From the NCBI GenBank assembly GCA_029784825.1, contig JAFMAU010000011.1:1-59105 (forward strand): a DNA stretch of 59,105 bases, written 5' to 3'. A program made the translations under genes and the position numbers. This DNA is from Nitrososphaerota archaeon. Lineage in GTDB: Archaea > Thermoproteota > Nitrososphaeria > Nitrososphaerales > UBA183. Each line of letters starts with the position of its first letter. The first letter of the stretch is position 1. This document shows, piece by piece, positions 42,914-50,740 of the stretch. Under the pieces are notes generated by a model. That model did not search any database. It was not told where the DNA came from and saw nothing but the letters and a program-made list of their open reading frames with translations.

Positions 42914-43390
42914 CTATGATGCCACTTCTGAGACTCTGAACTTGCAGCCCGGTGAGAGGGTGCCGCAGCACTCCACTTCCTCGACCGACTGCTTCCTCTT
43001 GAGGACGTCCTCGAACACAGCCTCTAGGAACCCCTCCTTGAACGGGCAGATCGCCACGCCCACGCCGGTCATCCACCCCAAGCAGTCGTGGCACCCGTCG
43101 ATGCCTATTGTGAGTGGCTCCTCCTCGAGGACCTTCATCTCCCCGATTCCGTTTTCCTTCCAGAACGAGGAGAGGTCGGACAGAAGGAGCTGAGCGTTGG
43201 ACTGGCTGCCGACCATCAGACTCTTGGCGAAGTTCCTTGCTATCATCCGCTTGGCGAACTCCGAGCCCATGACCCTACCGATCCCCCTTATTGCGGCCCT
43301 GTTGCCCGACGGGTCCAGGCCGCCGTACTGCTTCAGCGCTTGCATGACAACCTTGAGTTCATTCGCGGTCTCCGAACTCATTTGTCTCAC
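42914..43390 (-). CDS. V4R-like small-molecule-binding protein
   Basis: A 158-residue protein. The end carries the V4R pattern: IDGCHDCLG, CPFKEGFLEAVFEDVLK and VEECCGTLSPGCKF, with a run of conserved Cys. V4R domains bind small ligands, sometimes through metal or heme, and often regulate transcription. It starts at GTG 43390, or ATG 43381. It sits beside an RHH protein on the same strand, 85 bases apart. The ligand is unknown. Confidence 0.75.
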   Translation of the reverse strand: MRQMSSETANELKVVMQALKQYGGLDPSGNRAAIRGIGRVMGSEFAKRMIARNFAKSLMVGSQSNAQLLLSDLSSFWKENGIGEMKVLEEEPLTIGIDGCHDCLGWMTGVGVAICPFKEGFLEAVFEDVLKRKQSVEEVECCGTLSPGCKFRVSEVAS

Positions 43391-43475
43391 AGCTCAAGTC
43401 CTGCCTCTTGGTCAATAACTTGTCTGCTCAGGTGCGGGCAGGTTTGCGCAATTGAGCATTAGGCGGCTGCACGGT

Positions 43476-44084
43476 TCAGCGTGAGATTGTTCTGGCCTGC
43501 TCTTTAGCCCACGCGCCGCGCCGCACAGCCATTATCCTTATGATTCCAAGGCTCATTTCCTGTTTCATCACGCTGTACTGATAGCCGTCCAGTACACCCC
43601 TGATGAATTCCGCCATGCAGGCGGTCGCTTCCATCTTCCTGCCTGCCCCAACCACGAGTATCTCGACGCTCTCGTCAGGCTTCCTCACGAGGTTCATCTC
43701 CTTGACAGGGAGTATCGCGGCGAACTCCTTGGCCACGCTCGACAGGCCGTCAAGGTCTTCGGTGACTGTCTTGAGGAGAGGGACGATTCTGGCTCCCAGG
43801 TCTTTGAACGCCTTCAGCAGGTAGTCCTTGTCCTCGGCATAGACCTTGGCGACCAGCTCGTCCATGAAGTCCCCGGGGAGCGTGATGACGTCCATCTCCT
43901 TCAGGATCGACGTTATCCTCCAGACTGACTTTAGCCTGTCCGGGGTTCCGCCTTCGGCGCTAGTCTGGGAGACCAACGCCAGGGCTTCGTTGGCGAAGGA
44001 AAACAGGGTCTTGTTCTGTCTTGAGGCCTGTAGCGCGAACTCCTCGTAGACGTCATGGTCTATCGATATGCTCTTCCTGGCCAT
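43476..44084 (-). CDS. RHH-domain protein with C-terminal domain of unknown fold
   Basis: A 202-residue protein. The first 45 residues (KSISIDHDVYEEFALQASRQ) look like a ribbon-helix-helix DNA-binding domain. The rest is a mixed domain ending in a region like VEILVVGAGRKMEATA and LGIIRIMAVRRG. Its TATA element overlaps that of the divergent membrane-protein gene, and the V4R gene lies downstream. It may be a repressor of its own neighbourhood. No named family is certain. Confidence 0.7.
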   Translation of the reverse strand: MARKSISIDHDVYEEFALQASRQNKTLFSFANEALALVSQTSAEGGTPDRLKSVWRITSILKEMDVITLPGDFMDELVAKVYAEDKDYLLKAFKDLGARIVPLLKTVTEDLDGLSSVAKEFAAILPVKEMNLVRKPDESVEILVVGAGRKMEATACMAEFIRGVLDGYQYSVMKQEMSLGIIRIMAVRRGAWAKEQARTISR

Positions 44085-44106
44085 TCAGATGGCACGACCA
44101 GACGCC

Positions 44107-44118
44107 CAGTATAAAAGC
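44107..44118. promoter_or_regulatory. Bidirectional TATA element between RHH and membrane-protein genes
   Basis: CAGTATAAAAGC serves the RHH gene (29 bases to ATG 44084) and the plus-strand GTG 44135 (22 bases). Confidence 0.6.
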
Positions 44119-44134
44119 GCGCAAATGCCCAAAG

Positions 44135-45085
44135 GTGACTAAAGCTGCACACAGAGTGGCAGACGCCCTTTTCTCGACTGGTCCCGCCTCAGGAGGCATG
44201 GGTTTTTCGAAAACAAAAGCCAAGCTTGCGAAAGCAGTTCTAACATCGACAGCCCTCATCGCTGTTCTCAACCTCCCATCGGCGTTCGCCATTTCCGGCG
44301 CTGACATGGTAAGCGCCGGCTCAATATGGCTGGAGACAACCATAGCAGTGGCGATGGTCTTCGTGACCGCCATGGCCTTCTCGCTTCAGATCTCTCGGGG
44401 CTACTTCCTGAGGGTGCTCGACAAGTTCACTCTCAGACTCGGCGCAGACATCTGGTGGCTGGCGTACGTGCTCATCAGGGACGGTCTCATCTTCATCGCA
44501 TTCGTCATGAGCCTCATGGTCTTCTTCCCAGGGACGTTCCTGGACTATCCGATCGCTGTCCCGTTCATGCCGCTATCAGCGGTACTCTTCGGTACGGCAC
44601 TAGTGACCAAGCTTTATTTCGACGCGGACGACAACAGAAACGTCTTCCGCTTCGTGACAGTCGTGGTCTTCCTTGGCACTGTATCGTGGATCTTCGGCAC
44701 TGTCTTCATCACTGAGACTCCGCTCGCGCTGAGCACGCTGCCTGCGGGCGTAAGCAGCACAACCGGCTTCTGGGCTGGCATCTACAACTCATTCAGCTCG
44801 ACGCAGAACCTCGGCCTCGCGATGGCGTCCTTCTACGGAGGGTTCGGCGCGCTGGGCGTGATAGCTCTGATCGGGCTCGCCCACCCGCTGCTCCACTCGA
44901 GGATGAAGGCGAAGAAGTTTGTCGGCGGCCAGGCGTCAACGGCCTCACCGTCGATATCTGTCCCAGTGCCAACGGGAAGGGTCCTGTCAGAGCCGCAGCC
45001 TGTCTCCCAGGCACAATCAGTGCCGAGAGCCAACTTGCAAGCTTCCGCGTCCCCCAGCAGGGACCGCGTGGACTACATAGCATAG
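44135..45085 (+). CDS. Multi-pass membrane protein, unknown, linked to ferredoxin
   Basis: A 316-residue protein with about seven hydrophobic segments: a signal-like segment (AVLTSTALIAVLNLPSAFA), then SIWLETTIAVAMVFVTAMAF, DIWWLAYVLIRDGLIFIAF and others, followed by a Pro/Ser-rich tail. It may be exported as a signal-peptide protein with six further segments. GTG 44135 fits the TATA spacing; ATG 44198 has AGGAGG one base upstream. A ferredoxin gene follows 14 bases after the stop, so a membrane electron-transfer role is possible, but no quinone or heme motif is seen. Confidence 0.6.
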   Translation: MTKAAHRVADALFSTGPASGGMGFSKTKAKLAKAVLTSTALIAVLNLPSAFAISGADMVSAGSIWLETTIAVAMVFVTAMAFSLQISRGYFLRVLDKFTLRLGADIWWLAYVLIRDGLIFIAFVMSLMVFFPGTFLDYPIAVPFMPLSAVLFGTALVTKLYFDADDNRNVFRFVTVVVFLGTVSWIFGTVFITETPLALSTLPAGVSSTTGFWAGIYNSFSSTQNLGLAMASFYGGFGALGVIALIGLAHPLLHSRMKAKKFVGGQASTASPSISVPVPTGRVLSEPQPVSQAQSVPRANLQASASPSRDRVDYIA

Positions 45086-45099
45086 GGGCGAGAGAGAAA

Positions 45100-45561
45100 A
45101 TGGTGCTCTACAGCTTCGGCGTCGACGAAAGCCGGTGCATGAACTGTGGGGCGTGCATGGACCTCTGCCCCTCCACCTGTATTGAGTTCACAAAGCCTGA
45201 CGACGTGTCGTTCTATGGCGATGTGATGGGCGGGTCGTCCCCCAAGACGTGGATGATGGAGAAGCCCTACCTCATCGACCAGGAGAGATGCACCGGATGC
45301 ATGATCTGCGTGAGGGAGTGCCCGACGAACGCTGTTACAATCGTCCCCGACCCGACCAAGCCTGCAACCGCAAGGCCCAAGCCGGTGATTTTGCGGCGGG
45401 AACGAATCGCGGACGACGGTCTTTGGCACCCGCTCTCGGAATACACCAAGGACTTCCTGAAGCGGCCCGTGAGGAGCCCCTGGTCGGGGCTTTCGAACTG
45501 GAAGCCGACCACGAAGTCCACGCCTGCTTCCCAGGTGTGGCGAACGATGGACCAAGAGTGA
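45100..45561 (+). CDS. Ferredoxin with two 4Fe-4S clusters
   Basis: A 153-residue electron carrier. Cluster motifs are CMNCGACMDLCP near residue 13 and CTGCMICVRECP near residue 64, each CxxCxxCxxxCP. An insert of about 35 residues separates them, and there is an extra C-terminal tail with WHPLSEYTKDFLKRP. It is adjacent to a membrane protein on the same strand and probably works with it. Similar proteins act with thiosulfate- or quinone-linked oxidoreductases, but the partner here is not known. Confidence 0.85.
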   Translation: MVLYSFGVDESRCMNCGACMDLCPSTCIEFTKPDDVSFYGDVMGGSSPKTWMMEKPYLIDQERCTGCMICVRECPTNAVTIVPDPTKPATARPKPVILRRERIADDGLWHPLSEYTKDFLKRPVRSPWSGLSNWKPTTKSTPASQVWRTMDQE

Positions 45562-45594
45562 CCCCTCGTTCAGGTCCGCGAGGTCGAGCCGGCG

Positions 45595-45930
45595 CTACTT
45601 CAGCAGGTCTTGGAGCTCTGTGTACCTCGGGCTCGCCCTTTCCGTGACTTGGACGCCGCCGTCAAGGCATTGGGCGACGCAGGCCATGCACCCGAAACAG
45701 AAGAAGTCGTTCACGACCGTGCATCTGCCGTCCATGCCTCTCTCGAAGACCCTCGCGGGGCAGACGCCCACGCAGTCTCCCTCTCCGCTGCAACGGGTCA
45801 CGACGACCCGGAAGGCGTCCAGGGGGCAGTCGGTGAGCCCAGACCTTGCCGACAGTCCCTGGAGCATCGACTGGCCCGGCCGCGGTGGTAGACTCTCCAA
45901 CCTTGGTCGGGGCGGGGACGGGCCACTCAC
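45595..45930 (-). CDS. Ferredoxin-like protein at the end of the leu/lys operon
   Basis: A 111-residue iron-sulfur protein with C-x5-C-x3-CP (CSGEGDCVGVCP) and CFGCMACVAQC. The first motif matches that of the ferredoxin at 6845. It lies 22 bases after leuD on the same strand, so it may be co-transcribed with leuC and leuD. GTG 45930 gives the longest form; ATG 45867 is likely the conserved start. The last Cys-Pro is missing. Confidence 0.7.
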   Translation of the reverse strand: MSGPSPPRPRLESLPPRPGQSMLQGLSARSGLTDCPLDAFRVVVTRCSGEGDCVGVCPARVFERGMDGRCTVVNDFFCFGCMACVAQCLDGGVQVTERASPRYTELQDLLK

Positions 45931-45952
45931 ACTTAGCTATGACAGATGATTC

Positions 45953-46603
45953 TCAGGCTGTGGAATGAAAGGATGAGCGCGGCCGGCCTAAGGGGGTCGC
46001 GCGGGGCTTCAGGTAGGCCGGCATAGACGCCTCGTAGCGCTCGATCGCTGGGAGGAAGTTCGACGTGGTCAGCGCGATGTCGTCCATGCCGCTCATCAGC
46101 CTCTGTTTGATGTGCGGCTCGACGTCGAAGCTGGTCTTCTCGCCGGCGTTCGTCACTGTCTGCTCGCCCAAATCGACGACCACCGCGGCCCTGCCGGAGG
46201 ATACGGAGTCCTTGATCTTGAGGAGCGTCGTCTCGGGCAGCCTCACGCAGAGCAGGCCGTTCTTTGCGGAGTTGTTGTAGAATATGTCTCCGAATGAAGA
46301 GGCGAGGACGCACGTTATCCCCATGTCGAGCAGGGCCCACACCGCGTTCTCGCGCGACGAGCCTATGCCGAAGTTCCGCCCCGCGACAAGCACCTTCGAA
46401 CCGGCGGACTCGGGACGGTCGAGCACGAACCTCCCCGTCAGGTTCCCGCTGCCGTCGTACCTCCATCTGTAGAACAGGTACTTCCTCAGCCCCGCCTTCT
46501 CTGTGACCTTGAGGAACTGGGCCGGGATTATCTGGTCTGTGTCTACGTCGTCCGCGCCCAGCGGCACGGCTCTTCCTTCGACCCTGGTCACGGGCTCGGG
46601 CAT
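45953..46603 (-). CDS. leuD: Isopropylmalate isomerase/homoaconitase small subunit
   Basis: A 216-residue swivelling-domain subunit with VDTDQIIPAQFLK and GSSRENAVWALLDMG. It is longer than the archaeal short type (about 165 residues) and resembles the bacterial LeuD form. It directly follows leuC with no gap. It could serve leucine or lysine synthesis; sequence alone does not decide. Confidence 0.88.
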   Translation of the reverse strand: MPEPVTRVEGRAVPLGADDVDTDQIIPAQFLKVTEKAGLRKYLFYRWRYDGSGNLTGRFVLDRPESAGSKVLVAGRNFGIGSSRENAVWALLDMGITCVLASSFGDIFYNNSAKNGLLCVRLPETTLLKIKDSVSSGRAAVVVDLGEQTVTNAGEKTSFDVEPHIKQRLMSGMDDIALTTSNFLPAIERYEASMPAYLKPRATPLGRPRSSFHSTA

Positions 46604-48040
46604 CTAGAACCCTCCAAGGTCCAGCTCGACGTCGGACGCGAGCGCAAAGTCTCTGGGGTCGGCTATGGTTCCGGTGACGGCTGCGGCAGCGGCGGTGTAT
46701 GGGCTCACGAGGTGGGTCCTTCCGCCGGGACCCTGCCTGTTCTCGAAGTTCCTGTTCGAGGTGCTTGCGCACCTTTCGTCCGCCGCGAGCTTGTCGTCGT
46801 TCATCCCGATGCAGAGGCTGCAGCCTGAGTTACGCCACTCGAAACCCGCGTCGGTGAACACCCTGTCCAGGCGGAGCTGCTCCGCGGCCCTCTTCACGCG
46901 CTGGGAACCCGGGACCACCATGGCCCTGACCCCCCGGGCGACCTTCCTGCCCAAGACGACCCTCGCGGCATCGATCAGGTCCGAGAGCCTTGCGTTCGTG
47001 CAGGACCCTATGAACACCCTGTCGACACGTATGTCCGAGACACGCTCGCCGCCCCTCAGGCCCATGTACTTCAGCGCCCTGTCAGCCGCAAGCCTGTCCG
47101 CTATGACCTCGAAGTCCTCCGCCCTGGGGACGCACTCGGAGACGCCGACGGTCATCGCCGGGTTGGTTCCCCAGGACGCTTGCGGCTCCAGGCTCCCCAC
47201 GTCGAAGGACCGCGAGGAGTCGAACCTCGCGCCGCTGTCCGTGACCAGTGTCCTCCAGTGCTCCTCGGCTGCATCCCAGTCGCCGCCAGTCGGTGCGAAC
47301 CTGGTGCCGCGCAGGTAGTCATAGACCTGCTCGTCGGGTTCGATTATCGCTGTGCGCGCTCCCCCTTCGATGATCATGTTGGCGATCGTCATCCTCTGCT
47401 CGAGGCTCATCCCTTCCACGGCCGCGCCCCTGAACTGGACGACGTGGCCTATGGCTCCCCCCGTGCCCATCTCCCTGATGACCCACATGACCGCGTCCTT
47501 GGGCAGGACTCCCGGCTGGAACTCGCCGTCCATCCTGATCTCCATCTCCCTCGGCTTCTTCATCCAGAGGGTCTGGGTCGCCAAGACGTGCTCGCCCTCG
47601 CTGGTCCCGATGCCAAGGGCGAGCGCTCCGAGCGCGCCGTGGGTCGAAGTGTGGCTGTCGCCGCAGGTAAGAGTAATTCCCGGCAGCGTCAGCCCGAGCT
47701 CTGGGCCGACAACGTGGGAGATTCCCTGGTCCGGGCTGTCGTAGTCGAAGAGGGTGATTCCGTACCTGCCCGTGTTCGCAGCGAGGGCGGCCATCTGCCT
47801 TTGCGACATGGGGTCGGCCACAGGCAGCGTCCTGTCGCCGGTGGGCACGTTGTGGTCCATCACGGCGAAGGTGAGGTCGGGCCGCCTGACGCTCCTTCCC
47901 GACGCCCGGAGCGACTCGAAGGCCAGGGGCGAGGTCACCTCGTGGGTGATGTGCCTGTCGATGTAGATCAGCGACTGGCCGTCGGGCCTCTCCGCCAGCT
48001 GGTGGCTGTCCCATATCTTGGAGAATACTGTCTGTCCCAA
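46604..48040 (-). CDS. leuC: Isopropylmalate isomerase/homoaconitase large subunit
   Basis: A 478-residue aconitase-fold enzyme. The 4Fe-4S Cys motifs are GSCTNAR and CSLCIGMN, with CGDSHTSTHGALGALALGIGTSE. The length and VMDHNVPT motif are those of bacterial-type LeuC, not the shorter archaeal LysT/LeuC. The upstream gene is an IPMS or homocitrate synthase, so both leucine and lysine roles are open. ATG 48040 lies 9 bases after that gene. Confidence 0.9.
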   Translation of the reverse strand: MGQTVFSKIWDSHQLAERPDGQSLIYIDRHITHEVTSPLAFESLRASGRSVRRPDLTFAVMDHNVPTGDRTLPVADPMSQRQMAALAANTGRYGITLFDYDSPDQGISHVVGPELGLTLPGITLTCGDSHTSTHGALGALALGIGTSEGEHVLATQTLWMKKPREMEIRMDGEFQPGVLPKDAVMWVIREMGTGGAIGHVVQFRGAAVEGMSLEQRMTIANMIIEGGARTAIIEPDEQVYDYLRGTRFAPTGGDWDAAEEHWRTLVTDSGARFDSSRSFDVGSLEPQASWGTNPAMTVGVSECVPRAEDFEVIADRLAADRALKYMGLRGGERVSDIRVDRVFIGSCTNARLSDLIDAARVVLGRKVARGVRAMVVPGSQRVKRAAEQLRLDRVFTDAGFEWRNSGCSLCIGMNDDKLAADERCASTSNRNFENRQGPGGRTHLVSPYTAAAAAVTGTIADPRDFALASDVELDLGGF

Positions 48041-48049
48041 CGCGGCTCA

Positions 48050-49441
48050 CTAGTCCGTGACGAGGACCCTCATGTCCTGGACCTGCTCCGAAAACCTTCG
48101 CCTCAATACGGAGACGACGCTGTCCTTCCCGGGCGGCGTGTGGGCCTTCACCACCATGTCGACGTCGCCGTAGACTTCGTCCACCGAGTCTACCTCGTCC
48201 ATTTCGATCAGCGAATCGAGGAGCCCGACGGCCGGGAACTGGGGCTTGAGCTTCAGCAGGATGTACATCTTCTCCGACCCGAAGTAGCGCCCGAAGTCCC
48301 TTTCGGGTATCGACACCCCGGTCTCGTTCTCTATCACGTCGTGCACGGTGCGGACGCTGGGCGGGCCCCGCCCCGAGTGGACCGCGAGCGCCTCTGCGAC
48401 CTTCCTTGAACTGTCGGAACTGAGCTGGGCGTAGGGCGCGAGTATGCTCTGGACGAGACTGTGGCTGACGTAGGGGCTGACGGCGTAGAGGGGCTCTCCG
48501 AAGTCGTTCAGCAGCTTCTGAATCGGGATGTAGCCGTCCTTCCTCCTCACCGTCATGGACTGGTGCACGCCTGCCCGGACTGTCTGGGCAGACTCGGAGA
48601 GAGGATGCCTCCAGGGCAGCTGCACCTCGGCGACCTTCGCGAAGACCGAGTAGAGGCTCTTCAGCGCCCTTCTGTTCACTCCAGTGCGCACGCCGTAGAT
48701 GTCCTCAAGCGAAGCCACCACTTCGTAGAGGTCGGCGATGCCGTTCCTGTCGCCCACGCCCATCAGGGTGACTTGGACCTCGTCCGCCCCTTCGAGCGCC
48801 GCTTCGACGGTGTTGGCTGAGGCGAAGCCATAGTCGTTGTGGAAGTGTGCCGAGATCGGGACACCGAGCAGCGACCTCGCGGACCTGAAGAAGTCGCGGG
48901 CGAGCCGGGGCGTCATCAAACCAGAGGTGTCTGGGATGCTGAGCAGCGTCGCGCCTGCGTCCTTGATGCTCCTGGCGGACGAGACGAGCCTCCTTATGCT
49001 CGCGTCGCCTTCATCGGCGAAGAGGCGGGAAGCGTCCTCCATCGTGGCCCGGATGTAGCGGAACCCCATCGACCTTGCCATCTTGACAGAATCCGTCAGC
49101 CTGTCGATGGCCTCCTGCTCTGTTATGCCGTGAAGTTTGAAGTCCCGGTGCAGCTTGCTGACCGCCACGTAGAGACCGCAGCCGGCTATGTCGTACCTGC
49201 CGATGGCGTTGACGTCCTCCTCGGTCGCGCGGCCGTGCATGACGACGTCGACACCCCTGTCTTTGAGCGCCCTGACCACCGGGAACGCCTGCTCGTAGGT
49301 CGTCCTGGGCGGGTAATCGACGGTGAGCTCCACCCTGCGGACTCCAGCCTCCGCCAAGAGGGCGGCCACCTTGACGCGGGCCTCGACAGGGAGGACCCTG
49401 AACAGCTCCCCCTCCCTCAGGGTGGAATCGAGTATCTCCAT
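48050..49441 (-). CDS. Homocitrate/2-isopropylmalate synthase-family enzyme with RAM domain
   Basis: A 463-residue DRE-TIM synthase. The N-terminus has ILDSTLREGELF, the metal ligands HFHNDYGFASANT and a GVGDRNG loop. After about residue 360, a segment ending KMYILLKLKPQFPAVGLLDSL and VDEVYGDVDMVVKA forms a RAM (Lrp ligand-binding) domain. Some Sulfolobus homocitrate synthases carry a RAM domain, so a regulated lysine-pathway role is plausible. ATG 49441 is 28 bases from a TATA centre; upstream residues in a longer frame are discounted. Confidence 0.87.
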   Translation of the reverse strand: MEILDSTLREGELFRVLPVEARVKVAALLAEAGVRRVELTVDYPPRTTYEQAFPVVRALKDRGVDVVMHGRATEEDVNAIGRYDIAGCGLYVAVSKLHRDFKLHGITEQEAIDRLTDSVKMARSMGFRYIRATMEDASRLFADEGDASIRRLVSSARSIKDAGATLLSIPDTSGLMTPRLARDFFRSARSLLGVPISAHFHNDYGFASANTVEAALEGADEVQVTLMGVGDRNGIADLYEVVASLEDIYGVRTGVNRRALKSLYSVFAKVAEVQLPWRHPLSESAQTVRAGVHQSMTVRRKDGYIPIQKLLNDFGEPLYAVSPYVSHSLVQSILAPYAQLSSDSSRKVAEALAVHSGRGPPSVRTVHDVIENETGVSIPERDFGRYFGSEKMYILLKLKPQFPAVGLLDSLIEMDEVDSVDEVYGDVDMVVKAHTPPGKDSVVSVLRRRFSEQVQDMRVLVTD

Positions 49442-49465
49442 CGTGGGTAGCTTGCAGCGAGAATC

Positions 49466-49472
49466 GTATAAG
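49466..49472 (-). promoter_or_regulatory. TATA element of the synthase-leuCD operon
   Basis: Minus-strand CTTATAC is centred 28 bases upstream of ATG 49441. Confidence 0.6.
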
Positions 49473-49628
49473 AACCATGCGTTTCGCACAACTGATGACG
49501 ATTGGCATCGATATTCGATGTTTTGTGCGCGACTCTCGTCGCCACCATCCGCAAGGATGTTGGATTTCGTGATTCCGAAGCTCGCGGTCCTCCCGCGGGG
49601 AATGAACCCGGGCCAGGGCCGCTAGCTC

Positions 49629-50444
49629 TTGAGGCGGGCGTCGGACTGTCCAGCCAGGTTGGACGCTGACTCTCTTCCCTTCGAATACAAGGGGCAGCGG
49701 GTGTGGGTCAGGGCAAAGATCGGCCCGCAGGATGCATTCGGGACACTCGATACCGGAGCAGATGGGACTGCCATCGACGCAGGCCTGGCACCGAAGGTCG
49801 GCCTGGTCGCTCGCGGATCAGAGGCAGGCATCGTCGAAGAGGGCGAGCTCAGACTGGAGACGTCGGGCCCGGCGCGGTTCGACCTGGGAGCAGTCAAGCT
49901 CGAGGTTGAGAAGGTGTACATCCTGCCACTGGCACTTCGTGTGGCGAACCTGGACTTCATTCTGGGCGTGGACGCCCTCGCTCAGACGCCATTCACCCTT
50001 GACTACCCTACGACGAGAATTGAACTGCGACTCGGGTCTGGACGAAGCGTCCCTTTCGCCTCAATGGAGGACATCCGGCCGACTCTGAGACTGGAGATCC
50101 TGGGCGAGGAGTTCACGGGGACAGTCGACACAGGCTCCGGCGGGGGCCTCTCGCTTCCGCTCCGCTGGGTCGAGAAGAACGCCTCCCGACTCGGCGTCCA
50201 CCTGGGGAGGGGGTCCGAGCGGACGATACTCGGGCAGGGCAGGCTTCAGTTTCATGATTTCAGGATCGGCCGAGTAGCGATCGAAGGAGTCGAGATGGAA
50301 GGGGTTCCAACCGAGGGCGTGACGTCGGAGAAGGGTTCCGCGTCCGATCAATCGTCTAACTGGGCAAGCGTGGGCAAAGTGCTCGAAAGGATCGGGCGCA
50401 TCGGCGTCGACTGCAGGCGGCGCCTGGTTGTCTTGGGCCGATAG
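49629..50444 (+). CDS. Two-domain retropepsin-like aspartic protease candidate
   Basis: A 271-residue protein with two copies of the aspartic-protease active-site pattern: GTLDTGADGTAID near residue 40 and GTVDTGSGGGLSL near residue 165. Between them are hydrophobic strands (ILGVDALAQTPFTLDY and ILGQGRLQFHDFRIG) typical of retropepsin flaps. A single chain with both halves would make a pseudo-dimeric active site. No signal peptide is visible. TTG 49629 is the first start; the promoter is unclear. The protease activity is not proven. Confidence 0.68.
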   Translation: MRRASDCPARLDADSLPFEYKGQRVWVRAKIGPQDAFGTLDTGADGTAIDAGLAPKVGLVARGSEAGIVEEGELRLETSGPARFDLGAVKLEVEKVYILPLALRVANLDFILGVDALAQTPFTLDYPTTRIELRLGSGRSVPFASMEDIRPTLRLEILGEEFTGTVDTGSGGGLSLPLRWVEKNASRLGVHLGRGSERTILGQGRLQFHDFRIGRVAIEGVEMEGVPTEGVTSEKGSASDQSSNWASVGKVLERIGRIGVDCRRRLVVLGR

Positions 50445-50616
50445 TGATGCGGTCTAGGGGCCGATGGACCGCCCTGGCGGGGATGGAGCGACGCTGTTCG
50501 GAGCTGTAACTCGGCTCTACACCGGAGGTTTGGGCTGGTGCACGATCAATTCGAGTCATCTCGCCTGAGACGAGTCGGACCGAAGGTCGAACTTGACTCG
50601 GGACATTAAGATGAAG
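50445..50616. other. Non-coding gap before the tRNA
   Basis: About 170 bases with no open frame that looks like a gene. I saw short inverted sequences but no RNA family I recognise. Confidence 0.5.
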
Positions 50617-50707
50617 CGGGCCCGGAGGGATTCGAACCCACGGTCTCTGACGCTTCCGCCTTCAGCTCCGAAGGCTGACGCCTTGATCCGTGCTAGGCTA
50701 CGGGCCC
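50617..50707 (-). tRNA. tRNA-Arg(UCG) with a 15-nt insertion at 45/46
   Basis: The minus strand folds with a 7-bp acceptor (GGGCCCG/CGGGCCC), D-stem GCCU/AGGC, anticodon stem UCAGC/GCUGA with loop CUUCGGA (anticodon UCG), and T-stem GUGGG/CCCUC around UUCGAAU, with one U-U mismatch. The discriminator is G, and no CCA is encoded. Where five variable-loop bases are expected there are 20. Removing GCGGAAGCGUCAGAG leaves AGACC, a normal variable loop. A TATA element lies 23-25 bases upstream. A class II reading (Ser/Leu) does not fit the anticodon. Confidence 0.82.
50645..50659 (-). other. Probable intron of tRNA-Arg
   Basis: Fifteen bases between the nominal positions 45 and 46. The exon CUGA just before can pair with UCAG near the intron 3' end. 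Bulges AGG and AGA flank this 4-bp helix, giving a bulge-helix-bulge-like form with cuts AG|G and AG|A. The outer helix is weak, so it is a relaxed motif. Confidence 0.6.
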
Positions 50708-50727
50708 GGTCGCGTGGCTGCTCATTT

Positions 50728-50740
50728 CGTTAATTAAGCG
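50728..50740 (-). promoter_or_regulatory. TATA element of tRNA-Arg
   Basis: Minus-strand CTTAATTAAC overlaps the mtnA stop codon and is about 25 bases upstream of the tRNA 5' end. Confidence 0.55.

Noticed and set aside
49490..49628. A C/D box small RNA, from a TGATGA-like sequence near 49495
   Set aside because: No matching D box (CTGA) at a suitable distance was found.
50617..50707. A class II tRNA (Ser or Leu) with a long variable arm
   Set aside because: The anticodon loop CUUCGGA gives UCG, which is Arg. The body closely follows the archaeal tRNA-Arg pattern, and removing 15 bases restores a standard length.
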